Below are positions 25,241 through 33,524 of a DNA stretch of 64,000 nt, piece after piece; position 1 is the stretch's first letter; every line of letters starts with the position of its first letter. Where the stretch lies: positions 354,908 to 418,907 of the forward strand of contig NZ_AUGL01000001.1 in NCBI RefSeq assembly GCF_000422645.1, given 5' to 3'. The notes below the pieces were generated by a model. That model was not told the DNA's origin. It ran no database searches and saw only the letters and a list, made by a program, of their open reading frames with translations. The position numbers and the translations under genes were made by a program. Origin of the DNA: Ferrimonas futtsuensis DSM 18154. GTDB taxonomy: Bacteria > Pseudomonadota > Gammaproteobacteria > Enterobacterales > Shewanellaceae.

Positions 25241-26119
25241 ATGGAAAGCCTGTGGGAACGGACCTTCAACAGCTGGGTATTCTATGAGTGGGAACTGATC
25301 GCGGAAGACTGGTTCTTTCTGTTCGCCATGATGTTCTTCGGTTTTGAACTGATTGTGCTGACCATCAGGGGCAGGATGAGCTGGAACCTGGCGCTGGACT
25401 CGGTCACCAACTTTGTCACCCTTCTGGCCCACCTGGGGCTGGTGACCCTGTTTGCCACCCTCTATCTGTGGAGTTTCTACTGGGCCTGGGAACTTGCGCC
25501 GATGCCGTTGCCCAACACCCTGACCACCCTGGCGCTGTGCATCCTGGCCTGTGACCTGGCCTACTACTGGGAGCACAGGATGGCCCATCAGATCGGTGTC
25601 GGCTGGGCCACCCATACCGTTCACCACAGCTCGCCCCACTTCAATATCTCGGTGGCCTATCGCCATGGTCCCCTGGACGCCATCTTCGGCCTGCCCTTCC
25701 TGCTGGTGGTGGTGCTTCTGGGGTTTGACCCTTTGATGGTGCTGCTGTCCGCAGCCCTGGTGCAGCTGTACCAGACGGCGCTGCACACCGAGTCCATTGG
25801 CCGGCTGCCCCGAGTCATCGAAGCGGTGCTCAACACCCCCTCCCATCACAGGGTGCACCATGGCTCCAACCCCCAGTACATCGATAAGAATTACGCCGGC
25901 ATCCTGATCATCTGGGACAAGCTGTTCGGCACCTTCGCCCGGGAGCAGGAGAAAGTGGTCTATGGTGTGCTGCCGCCCATCGGCTCCAACAACCCCCTGG
26001 TGGTGCTGTTTCATGGGTTCAGCCGGCTGGGACAAAAGGTTGGCAAAGCCCAAGGCCTGGGCAATAAGCTGGCCTGCCTGGTGCGAGGGCCAGGCTGGCA
26101 ACCCAAAACCCACCCTTAG
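25241..26119 (+). CDS. Fatty acid hydroxylase / sterol desaturase family protein
   Basis: A 292-residue membrane di-iron enzyme. Three to four membrane segments precede the His clusters that bind the two irons: EHRMAH, HTVHHSSPHFN and HHRVHHG. The family hydroxylates or desaturates lipids such as fatty acyl chains, sterols or carotenoids; the substrate here cannot be told. Its coupling with the DUF2141 gene resembles arrangements in other marine bacteria (recollection). Just after the stop is a GACGCCC-GGTTGA-GGGCGTC hairpin (26124-26143) without a good T run. Confidence 0.85.
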   Translation: MESLWERTFNSWVFYEWELIAEDWFFLFAMMFFGFELIVLTIRGRMSWNLALDSVTNFVTLLAHLGLVTLFATLYLWSFYWAWELAPMPLPNTLTTLALCILACDLAYYWEHRMAHQIGVGWATHTVHHSSPHFNISVAYRHGPLDAIFGLPFLLVVVLLGFDPLMVLLSAALVQLYQTALHTESIGRLPRVIEAVLNTPSHHRVHHGSNPQYIDKNYAGILIIWDKLFGTFAREQEKVVYGVLPPIGSNNPLVVLFHGFSRLGQKVGKAQGLGNKLACLVRGPGWQPKTHP

Positions 26120-26505
26120 AGAAGACGCCCGGTTGAGGGCGTCCATCCTCTCATTTGGGCAACACAGAGCCGTGCTTCCATAATCTCCCCAGTTGAACCA
26201 TGGGTGACAACAAGGCCGCTGCAGAGCTCTCTCCGGATGAGCAGTTCAACTTGAACCTTTGATGCTCACCACCTCCCCCCTGTTTACGATGAGGCCAGGC
26301 CTGATTTTCGGCCTAACCCTCTGATCATCACCTACACTTTTGTTATGACGAGGGGCAACTAGTGCGCCCTCGGACTGACAACGAACGACGCACCAAGCAG
26401 CCCCATCTCCCCCGTAATCGGCCTGTTGGCACAGCCAGTCTCCAGATCGGATGGGCAGGGGGCGGCTGCCACCAATGACAGTGGAGAGGGATAGAGGAGC
26501 TGTGG
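26120..26505 (+). other. Non-coding region: structured leader candidate upstream of mrpE
   Basis: No gene is seen in these 386 bases. There is a hairpin at 26124-26143 (possible terminator of the upstream gene), an AGTTGAAC/GTTCAACT inverted pair spanning about 26191-26250, a hairpin CGAGGG/CCCTCG (26349-26354 with 26367-26372), and GC-rich complementary stretches (GCAGCC near 26397, GGCTGC near 26463) just before the mrpE ribosome-binding site. The region could hold a promoter plus a folded 5' leader. No known riboswitch consensus was recognised. Confidence 0.4.
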
Positions 26506-27048
26506 ATGAGTCGATCATTGGCCACCGGCGAACATCGCGACACATTGAGCACCCGACGCCTTGGCGCAGGGTGGCGTGCTGCGGCATTTGCCCTGCTGTG
26601 GTGGATGCTCAGTGACGGCGCAATGGCTTCCTGGTGGGTGGGTGTTCCGGCCGTGCTGTTGGCGACTCTGACCAGCATGAAGCTGGTGGCCCCCTTTGGC
26701 GTTTCTCCGATGGGGTTTGCCCGGTTCATTCCGCACTTTATCTGGTACTCGCTGCGAGGCGGGATTGATGTCGCCTGGCGTGTGTTCCACCCTCAGCGCC
26801 CCATCGCGCCAGCCCTCATCGACTTTCCCCTGCGACTGCCGTCGGATATGGCCAGGGTGTTTATGGCCAACACCGTCAGCCTGCTCCCCGGCACCCTGAG
26901 CGCCGAACTGGGGTCAAGGTGGCTGAGGGTGCATGTGCTTGACGGACGTAAGACGGTCATACCGGAATTACTGGAGCTGGAGAGAATCATCGCTCAGGTG
27001 TTTGGCATCGCACTGCCGCCAGCCGATGGGAGCGGCGGATCGCGCTGA
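26506..27048 (+). CDS. mrpE: Mrp/Mnh cation:proton antiporter subunit E
   Basis: 180-residue membrane subunit. It has hydrophobic segments near residues 25-60 and the MnhE signature in the C-terminal half: PHFIWYSLRGGIDVAWRV and PSDMARVFMANTVSLLPGTLS. GAGGAG at 26494-26499 lies 6 nt before the ATG. First gene of a nine-gene cluster in the order E-F-G-(DUF4040)-B-C-D-L-L', which exchanges Na+ or K+ for protons and contributes to pH and salt tolerance. Confidence 0.9.
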   Translation: MSRSLATGEHRDTLSTRRLGAGWRAAAFALLWWMLSDGAMASWWVGVPAVLLATLTSMKLVAPFGVSPMGFARFIPHFIWYSLRGGIDVAWRVFHPQRPIAPALIDFPLRLPSDMARVFMANTVSLLPGTLSAELGSRWLRVHVLDGRKTVIPELLELERIIAQVFGIALPPADGSGGSR

Positions 27049-27131
27049 ATCGCCGTATGGCCGACCAACCTGAGCCCCAAAGCAAAACCGTCACCCGGCT
27101 CTAATCAGGCTTTTAGGAGAAGGGAATCCAC

Positions 27132-27410
27132 ATGCAAACCCTGCAGTTCTTATTGGCGTTGTTCCTGTTGCTGAATCTGGTCGCCGGTATGTGGCGGGTA
27201 CTGAGGGGGCCGACTGCGGCGGATCGCATGCTGTCTGCCCAACTGTTCGGCACCACCTCGGTGGCCACCTTACTGCTGCTGGCCCAGGCCACCGGCCAGT
27301 CAGCCCTGCGGGATGTGGCCCTGGTGTTCGCCCTGTTGGCGGCGGTGACTGCGGTGGCCTTTGTTCGCCGGGCCTGGCCCGACGAGGAGAAAGATGATGA
27401 CGACGGTTAA
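27132..27410 (+). CDS. mrpF: Mrp/Mnh antiporter subunit F
   Basis: 92-residue subunit with three membrane segments. Family pattern: RVLRGPTAADRMLSAQLFGT and QSALRDVALVFALLAAVTAVAFVRR. TAGGAGAAGGG precedes the ATG at about 10 nt. Its 3' end overlaps mrpG by 17 nt. Confidence 0.9.
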   Translation: MQTLQFLLALFLLLNLVAGMWRVLRGPTAADRMLSAQLFGTTSVATLLLLAQATGQSALRDVALVFALLAAVTAVAFVRRAWPDEEKDDDDG

Positions 27411-27696
27411 CGCCCTCTCGATGATCCTACTCATCTCAGGGAGCCTGTTCTTCCTGGCCGGCACTCTGGGGCTGCTGCGCTTTCCCGACGTCTACACCCG
27501 GCTGCATGCCTTGACCAAGGCTGACAACCTGGGGCTGGGGCTGATTGTGGCAGGGCTGGCGCTGGAGGCCCAAGGCTGGCTTACCGCCATCAAGCTGCTG
27601 CTGATCTGGGGGCTGGTGATACTCGCCAGCGCCAGCATCGCCCACCTGATTGCCCGAGGCGCTCTGTTGCGGGGTATCAAGATATGGAAGGAGTGA
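27394..27696 (+). CDS. mrpG: Mrp/Mnh antiporter subunit G
   Basis: 100-residue subunit with three membrane segments and the conserved LLRFPDVYTRLHALTKADNLG motif. ATG 27394 or the adjacent 27397 is the start; GAGGAG at 27384-27389 fits 27397 slightly better. It overlaps mrpF by 17 nt and the DUF4040 gene by 13 nt. Confidence 0.9.
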   Translation: MMTTVNALSMILLISGSLFFLAGTLGLLRFPDVYTRLHALTKADNLGLGLIVAGLALEAQGWLTAIKLLLIWGLVILASASIAHLIARGALLRGIKIWKE

Positions 27697-28001
27697 CCAC
27701 CCTCTACTGGCTGCTGGACGGATTGCTGGGCACGGGATTATTCTGCCTGGCCTGGCAGGCGCTCATCAGCCAGGACCTGTTCAGGGCGATAGTGCTGTAC
27801 ATCAACTTTGGCTTGCTGATGGCCTTGGCCTGGGTACGGCTCAGCGCCGTAGACATCGCCCTGGCGGAAGCGGCCATCGGAGCGGGGCTCACCGGCGCAC
27901 TGCTGTTGGCGGCCCTGGCACGACTGAAGGCCGATGACGGGGGCAGCTCTACAGCCGGTGACAAGGCATCAGGTTCGCGCCCCAGAGAACAGGAGCGATG
28001 A
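27684..28001 (+). CDS. DUF4040 subunit (MrpA C-terminal / MbhD-like fragment)
   Basis: 105 residues, three membrane segments, with SAVDIALAEAAIGAGLTGALLLAAL, the motif that in full-length MrpA forms part of the C-terminal extension and in Mbh hydrogenases is subunit MbhD. Having it as a separate gene shows that MrpA is split here. A hydrophilic tail (GGSSTAGDKASGSRPREQER) follows the last helix. It overlaps mrpG by 13 nt and ends 1 nt before mrpB. Confidence 0.85.
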   Translation: MEGVTTLYWLLDGLLGTGLFCLAWQALISQDLFRAIVLYINFGLLMALAWVRLSAVDIALAEAAIGAGLTGALLLAALARLKADDGGSSTAGDKASGSRPREQER

Positions 28002-28002
28002 G

Positions 28003-28659
28003 ATGATCAGCGAAAACTGGGTTCGATGGCCACTGTTGCTGATGCTCTTCTGCGGGATCGGCTATGCGGTGGTGATCACCCCTGAGCCGACAGAGCCGTT
28101 GCCCCCTGTTGTGGCCAGTCACATGAGCGCCAGCGGTGTCACCAATCCGGTGACGGCGGTACTGCTCAACTTTCGTGGCTACGACACCCTGCTGGAGCTG
28201 GCAGTTCTGCTGGTGGCCCTGCTCGGTGTCTGGTCACTGGGTGGCCAGACAGAGTACCGAGCCTCCGCACCCGGCCTGGTGCTTGAGATGATGTCACGGC
28301 AGCTGGTTCCGGTACTGCTGCTGGTGGCGGGCTACCTGTTGTGGGCTGGCGCATCCTCCCCCGGTGGCGCATTTCAGGCGGGCTCATTGCTCGGAGCGGC
28401 GGGGGTGCTGCTGCTGTTGTGTGGATGGCGATTGGACACCCGCTTCCTGGCTCTGCCGATAAGGCTGACGGTGGTGGCCGGCCTGGGGGTGTTTATCCTG
28501 GCAGGAACGGCCCTGTTGCTGGACAGAGGGTTTCTGCACTTTCCCCCCACCTTCGCCTCCAAACTGATACTGATGATCGAGGCGGCCGCCACCCTCTCCA
28601 TTGGTGTCACTTTGGCCGCCCTGTTTCTTGGCAATTCACCCACGGGGAGGCCCGGATGA
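28003..28659 (+). CDS. mrpB: Mrp/Mnh antiporter subunit B
   Basis: 218 residues with about six membrane segments. The first 75 residues resemble the MbhE-like part usually found at the end of MrpA (ASGVTNPVTAVLLNFRGYDTLLE); the rest is MnhB proper (LLVAGYLLWAGASSPGGAFQAGSLLGAAGVLL). ATG 28003 has AGGAGCGATG just upstream. Its stop overlaps the mrpC start by 4 nt. Confidence 0.88.
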   Translation: MISENWVRWPLLLMLFCGIGYAVVITPEPTEPLPPVVASHMSASGVTNPVTAVLLNFRGYDTLLELAVLLVALLGVWSLGGQTEYRASAPGLVLEMMSRQLVPVLLLVAGYLLWAGASSPGGAFQAGSLLGAAGVLLLLCGWRLDTRFLALPIRLTVVAGLGVFILAGTALLLDRGFLHFPPTFASKLILMIEAAATLSIGVTLAALFLGNSPTGRPG

Positions 28660-28982
28660 ACCACATCTACCTCTACGCCCTGCTTGGTGTTGCCCTGTTT
28701 GTACTGGGGCTCAACACCCTGATGGTGCACCGCCACCTGCTGAGAAAGATACTCGCCCTCAATGTAATGTGCAGCGGGGTGTTTCTGACCCTGGTGGCCC
28801 TGGCGTTTCGCAACCCGCAGCTGCCGCCCGATCCTGTCCCCCACGCCATGGTGATCACCGGCATCGTGGTTACCGTATCGGCGACCGCCCTGGCGCTGCG
28901 CCTGATGCTCAAGGTGTTTATGGCCACCGGAAAGAGTGAGCTTATCGACCACCTGGGGAAATCACGCCGCCGAGGCCCATAA
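28656..28982 (+). CDS. mrpC: Mrp/Mnh antiporter subunit C (NuoK-like)
   Basis: 108 residues, three membrane segments, NuoK homologue: LNTLMVHRHLLRKILALNVMCSGVFL and DPVPHAMVITGIVVTVSATALALRLM. GGGGAGG lies about 7 nt upstream of ATG 28656, inside the end of mrpB. Confidence 0.9.
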   Translation: MNHIYLYALLGVALFVLGLNTLMVHRHLLRKILALNVMCSGVFLTLVALAFRNPQLPPDPVPHAMVITGIVVTVSATALALRLMLKVFMATGKSELIDHLGKSRRRGP

Positions 28983-29005
28983 GCTGAGATGAAAAGGAGT
29001 GGATA

Positions 29006-30442
29006 TTGCTGGAGTTTGCCTGGGTCGTCCTGCTGATCATTGTGCCGCTGCTGGGAGGAATACTCTGCTTCCTGTGCCCGGCGCGCTGTCAGTGGCTGGG
29101 TATACTCACCGCCATCGCCACCCTGGCTTGTGTGGTTGGCCTGGGCTGGCAACTGAGCCACCTAGAGACGGTGCGCTATCCCATGGGCGGCTGGGGCGCG
29201 CCTCTGGGTATCGACCTGTTTGCCGATGGGCTCAGCCTGACCATGCTGATCACCAGCGCCCTCACCGGACTGGGGATCAGTGTCTATGCCAGCGGTTACT
29301 TCGGCGCAGACAGGGCTGGTCACTTCTGGCCCTTGTGGCTGATGCTGTGGGGCGCTCTCAACGCCCTGTTTCTCTCCGCCGACATCTTCAACCTCTATGT
29401 CACCCTTGAGCTGCTTGGCCTGGCGGCGGTGGCACTGGTGGCCCTGGCCGGCGGCGCCCAAGCCCTGACCTCTGCCATGCGTTATCTGCTGGTGGGCTTG
29501 CTGAGCTCGCTGCTCTATCTGTTGGGCGTGGCCCTGCTCTATCACGGTATTGGCACCCTGGACCTCGCCCTCCTGGCCCAACGGATAGTCCCATCCCCTC
29601 CGGTCTGGGTTGCCCTGGGGCTCATCGGCGCCGCCCTACTGATTAAGTCCGCCCTGTTCCCTCTGCACTTCTGGCTGCCCCCAGCCCACGCCAACGCCCC
29701 GACTCCGGTCAGCGCGCTGCTGTCGGCACTGGTGGTCAAGGCGTCCTTCTACATCCTTCTTCGACTTTGGTGGGCCCTGCTACCGGCCACCACGGTACCA
29801 CTGGCCCAGCTCCTGGGTGGGCTGGGAGGCATCGCCGTGTTGTGGGGAGGCGTACTGGCCCTGAGACAAACCCGACTGAAGCTGCTGATCGCCTACTCGA
29901 CGGTCTCCCAGTTGGGCTACCTGTTTCTGGCGTTTCCCCTGGGCATCGGACTCGCCTGGAAGGGGGCTGTCTACATGGTGATGTCTCACGCCATGGCCAA
30001 AGCGGCCCTGTTTATGGCCGCGGGCAACATCATGGCGGCGGCGGGACACGACCGCATTGCCGAGTTTGACCCCATCACCCAGAAACTGCCGCTGACCATG
30101 ACCGCCTTCACCTTGGCGGGAGTCAGCATCATGGGGCTGCCTCCCAGTGGGGGCTTCATTGCCAAGTGGTTGTTGTTGCAGGCCTCTGTTCAATCCGGAC
30201 AGTGGTGGTGGGCCCTGATTCTGCTGCTGGGGGGCTTCCTGGCCGCGGCCTATCTGTTCAGGGTGATTGGCTGTGTCTTTACCCAGGCCCCTCCCTCGGC
30301 CTCACTCACACAGGTGTCCCCACGGATGACCTGGCCTCCTCTGATCATGGCCCTGCTGGCCGTCCTCCTGGGATTGTGGGTTGCGCCGCCCCTGACCATG
30401 ATGGAATTGGGCTCACCGCTGAGTGCAGGGGGGGGCGGATGA
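29006..30442 (+). CDS. mrpD: Mrp/Mnh antiporter subunit D (NuoL/M/N-type, first of three)
   Basis: 478 residues with about 13-14 membrane segments. Proton-pathway residues of the NuoM/MrpD family are present: Glu in NLYVTLELLGL, Lys in LIKSALFPLHFWLPPAHANAP and Lys in LVVKASF. Start is TTG 29006 with AAAAGGAG ending 6 nt before. The stop overlaps the next gene (ATGA). Confidence 0.9.
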   Translation: MLEFAWVVLLIIVPLLGGILCFLCPARCQWLGILTAIATLACVVGLGWQLSHLETVRYPMGGWGAPLGIDLFADGLSLTMLITSALTGLGISVYASGYFGADRAGHFWPLWLMLWGALNALFLSADIFNLYVTLELLGLAAVALVALAGGAQALTSAMRYLLVGLLSSLLYLLGVALLYHGIGTLDLALLAQRIVPSPPVWVALGLIGAALLIKSALFPLHFWLPPAHANAPTPVSALLSALVVKASFYILLRLWWALLPATTVPLAQLLGGLGGIAVLWGGVLALRQTRLKLLIAYSTVSQLGYLFLAFPLGIGLAWKGAVYMVMSHAMAKAALFMAAGNIMAAAGHDRIAEFDPITQKLPLTMTAFTLAGVSIMGLPPSGGFIAKWLLLQASVQSGQWWWALILLLGGFLAAAYLFRVIGCVFTQAPPSASLTQVSPRMTWPPLIMALLAVLLGLWVAPPLTMMELGSPLSAGGGG

Positions 30443-31935
30443 ACTGGAGCCAGACCCTGCCACTGCTGATTCTGTGCAGTTCGCTGCTGCCCGGGCTGAT
30501 CATCTTCCTGTTGCCGGAAAAGAGAATCATCACCCGCACCACCCTCAACCTGGCCGGAGCGGTGGTCAAAATTGTTCTGGTTCTGGCGATGCTGGCCGGT
30601 ATGTTGCGAGGCGTGCATTACCAGGCTCAGTTGCCCCTGATTGCCGACCTCAACCTGATGCTGCGCGCCACACCTCTGTCGATGCTGTTTCTGCTGCTCT
30701 CCGCCATACTGTGGCTGGTCACTACAGTCTACGCCGTAGGCTACCTGGAAGACTCGCCCAATCGCAGCCGCTTCTTCGGCTTCTTCAGCCTATGTGTGAC
30801 CGCCACCGTCGGTGTCGCCCTGGCGGGCAACCTGCTCACCTTCCTGCTGTTCTACGAACTGCTGACCCTGTGTACCTATCCGCTGATCGTCCACCGCGGC
30901 ACCGGGGTGGCACGGCGGGCCGGGAGAGTCTACCTGGCCTACACCGTCGGCGGCGGCGCGCTGCTGCTGCTGGCAACCGTGTGGCTCTACACCCTGACTG
31001 GCTCCCTGGATTTTCAGGAGGGCGGCTACCTGACCGAGGTGGATACCTCCCTTCACCCGACCCTGATTCTGCTGTTTGGCTTGCTGATCGCCGGCCTGGG
31101 TGTCAAGGCGGCGTTGATCCCCCTCCATGGCTGGTTACCTCAGGCGATGGTGGCGCCGGCCCCGGTCAGTGCGCTGCTGCACGCCGTGGCGGTGGTCAAA
31201 GCCGGCGCGTTCGGCATCATTCGAGTCATTTTTGATGTTTATGGCATCAACTTCGCCGCCAGCCTGGGGGTGATGCTGCCTTTGGCAGCCCTGGCAGCCA
31301 TCACCATTGTGTACGGTTCACTGCGGGCGCTGTTCCAGCAAGAGTTGAAACGGCGGCTGGCGTTCTCCACCGTCAGCCAGATCGCCTACATCATCCTGGG
31401 CGTTGCCCTGGCGGGCCCCATTGCCGCCACCGGCGGTCTGGTGCATCTGGTGCACCAGGGGGTGCAGAAGATCACCCTGTTTCTGTGCGCCGGAAATCTG
31501 GCGGAAACCCTGGGCATACACGACATCGAGGAGATGGACGGAGTGGGCCAGCGCATGCCCTGGACCATGGCTGCCTTCACCCTGGGAGCGTTCGGCATGA
31601 TAGGCGCCCCACCCCTGGCAGGCTTTTTCAGCAAATGGTATCTGGGCCTCGGCGCACTGGAGATGGATCAGGGCTGGGTGATCCTGGCCCTCTCCGTAAG
31701 CAGCGCACTGAACGCCGCCTACTTCCTGCCGATCCTGCACCGCGCCTGGTTTCGCAGTCCGCCCACAAACTGGCCGGCGGAACGCAACCTGGGGCAACAG
31801 GAGACCGCCTGGGCGCTGCTGCTTCCTCCGCTGGCAACGGCATTGATGATAGTGATGCTGGGCGTATTGGCCTCCGCCCCCTTCGGCCTGGTGGAGTGGG
31901 CTGCGATCATTGCCGACAGGGGGTTCGCCCCATGA
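30439..31935 (+). CDS. Second NuoL/MrpA-type antiporter subunit
   Basis: 498 residues, about 14 membrane segments. It keeps the key residues: Glu in LLFYELLTLCTYPL, Lys in GVKAALIPLHGWLPQAMV and Lys in AVVKAGAFG. It may correspond to the N-terminal part of MrpA, which would be split into this gene, the DUF4040 gene and part of mrpB. It overlaps mrpD and the next gene by 4 nt each (ATGA). Confidence 0.85.
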   Translation: MNWSQTLPLLILCSSLLPGLIIFLLPEKRIITRTTLNLAGAVVKIVLVLAMLAGMLRGVHYQAQLPLIADLNLMLRATPLSMLFLLLSAILWLVTTVYAVGYLEDSPNRSRFFGFFSLCVTATVGVALAGNLLTFLLFYELLTLCTYPLIVHRGTGVARRAGRVYLAYTVGGGALLLLATVWLYTLTGSLDFQEGGYLTEVDTSLHPTLILLFGLLIAGLGVKAALIPLHGWLPQAMVAPAPVSALLHAVAVVKAGAFGIIRVIFDVYGINFAASLGVMLPLAALAAITIVYGSLRALFQQELKRRLAFSTVSQIAYIILGVALAGPIAATGGLVHLVHQGVQKITLFLCAGNLAETLGIHDIEEMDGVGQRMPWTMAAFTLGAFGMIGAPPLAGFFSKWYLGLGALEMDQGWVILALSVSSALNAAYFLPILHRAWFRSPPTNWPAERNLGQQETAWALLLPPLATALMIVMLGVLASAPFGLVEWAAIIADRGFAP

Positions 31936-33524
31936 CCCTGATGACCCTGCTCCTGATCCTGGCCCCAGCACTGCCACTGGCTTTTGCCCTGCCACCGCTG
32001 CGCCGCGCCCTGCCCTGGCCGCTTCTGCTGGCGCTGCTGCCGGCGGCAGTGCTGGTACTGGTACCGACCCAGGCTTGGGTGTCCCTGTCATGGTTTAAAA
32101 CCGGTGTCGCCCTCGGGCTCGATCCAACCGCTCGCTGGTGGCTGGCGATGTCGGTACTGCTGTGGGCCAGCGCCTACCTGCTGTTGCCCATCACCCTCAG
32201 GACCTACCGGGGCACCTGGCTGTTGCTGGCCCTCAGTGGCCAGATTGGCGCCGTGCTGAGCACCGACCTGATGGGGTTCTATGCGTTCTCGACCCTGATG
32301 AGCTACGCCTTTATCGGGCTGCTGCTGACCGATTATGACCCGGGCAACCGTCGCGTCGGCCAGCTGTATCTGCTGCCGTTGATCGTCGCCGATCTGCTGC
32401 TGTTTGACGCCATGCTGCTGGCCTCCGCCACCAACGAAACTCTGAGCTTTACCCGTCTCGCCCAAGCGGTGGCACAACCTGACTCTCCCGGCCTCTATCC
32501 GGTGTTGGTGGCCTTGGGCTACCTGCTGAAGATGGGGCTGTGGCCGCTGCTGCTGTGGATTCCCCAAGCACACCGGTCGCCGAGTCCGGCGCTGTCACTG
32601 ATGTTCTGGGTCGGTCCCATCGCCACCGGCCTGCTCGGCCAACTGCGCTGGCTGCCCCTGGGTAACCTCGACGCCCCCTTGGCTGGCAGCCTGTTGCTGG
32701 TAACCGGAAGCACAGTAGCACTGTACGCCCTAAGGCAGGGTCTGGCAGAGAGGCATTGGCGCAAGCTGAGCACCCTTGTGGTGTGCCTGACCGCGGCGGC
32801 GGTGGTCATCCTGATGGGTGTCTGCCTGCTGCAGCCCACACTCTGGCCCCGGATTGGCCTCTGGCCGCCTCGGCTGGTTGCCATAGGGACAGTAACGCTG
32901 ACGCTGGTCGGCGCCACGGGCTTGGGGAAAAAGGACGTTGTCAGCCCGAAAGATTCGGCGACGCCTTTCGGCGATAGTGTTGCACTGCACAGGGTGAAGC
33001 GAGTCACCACCCACAGCCTGCCCAGGCTGCGTGCCGCCTGGCTTGGCTATTGGCAGGCGGCCTGGCACCGGCTCCAATGGCCACAGCAACTCGAAGACGG
33101 CGAACGGAGGCTGCGCCAGTGGCGTCTGGCCATCACCCTGCTTCTGTTGCTGGCGGTCATAATGGTGGCACTGCCCGTTTCGGCAGACTCAGGCGTTCTG
33201 CCCCGCCACATAGCCGGAGGCCCAGGCCCACTGGAAATTGAAGCCCCCCAACCAGCCGGTGACGTCCATCACTTCGCCGACGAAGTAGAGGCCGGGCACC
33301 CTCTTGCACTCCATGGTCTTGGAGCTGAGCTCATCGGTGTCCACCCCGCCCAGGGTCACCTCGGCGGTGCGGTAGCCCTCGTCTCCGCCGGGCTTAAGCT
33401 GCCAGCGGTTGAGCTGCTCGGGGATATCGGCCAGGGTGGCCTTATTCAACTGCCCCAAGGGCTGATTGGGCCAACCGTGGTAGGCGATCAGCGTCTCCGC
33501 CAACCGCCCGGGGAAATGCTCTGA
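31932..33524 (+). CDS. Third NuoL/M-like subunit, degenerate, with an antisense read-through tail
   Basis: The frame runs 530 codons. Residues 1-about 420 are a hydrophobic NuoL/M-like protein. Compared with its two neighbours it has lost the essential Glu (FYAFSTLMSY where they have FYELLTL or VTLELLG) and the second Lys (WVGPIATG for VVKA), but keeps the first Lys (LLKMGLWPLLLWIP). It is therefore probably not a pump by itself. There is no stop at the natural end near 33190: the frame continues about 110 codons, antisense to the flavoprotein gene that ends at 33189, giving a low-hydrophobicity tail. The true functional end may be near 33190. Confidence 0.7.
   Translation: MTLMTLLLILAPALPLAFALPPLRRALPWPLLLALLPAAVLVLVPTQAWVSLSWFKTGVALGLDPTARWWLAMSVLLWASAYLLLPITLRTYRGTWLLLALSGQIGAVLSTDLMGFYAFSTLMSYAFIGLLLTDYDPGNRRVGQLYLLPLIVADLLLFDAMLLASATNETLSFTRLAQAVAQPDSPGLYPVLVALGYLLKMGLWPLLLWIPQAHRSPSPALSLMFWVGPIATGLLGQLRWLPLGNLDAPLAGSLLLVTGSTVALYALRQGLAERHWRKLSTLVVCLTAAAVVILMGVCLLQPTLWPRIGLWPPRLVAIGTVTLTLVGATGLGKKDVVSPKDSATPFGDSVALHRVKRVTTHSLPRLRAAWLGYWQAAWHRLQWPQQLEDGERRLRQWRLAITLLLLLAVIMVALPVSADSGVLPRHIAGGPGPLEIEAPQPAGDVHHFADEVEAGHPLALHGLGAELIGVHPAQGHLGGAVALVSAGLKLPAVELLGDIGQGGLIQLPQGLIGPTVVGDQRLRQPPGEML

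Noticed and set aside
26160..26505. Sodium (DUF1646-type) riboswitch before mrpE
   Set aside because: I see paired arms but cannot match the known consensus; kept only as a structured leader candidate.
33190..33524. Independent plus-strand gene inside the flavoprotein gene
   Set aside because: No start codon with a ribosome-binding site; it is only the read-through tail of the antiporter-like frame.
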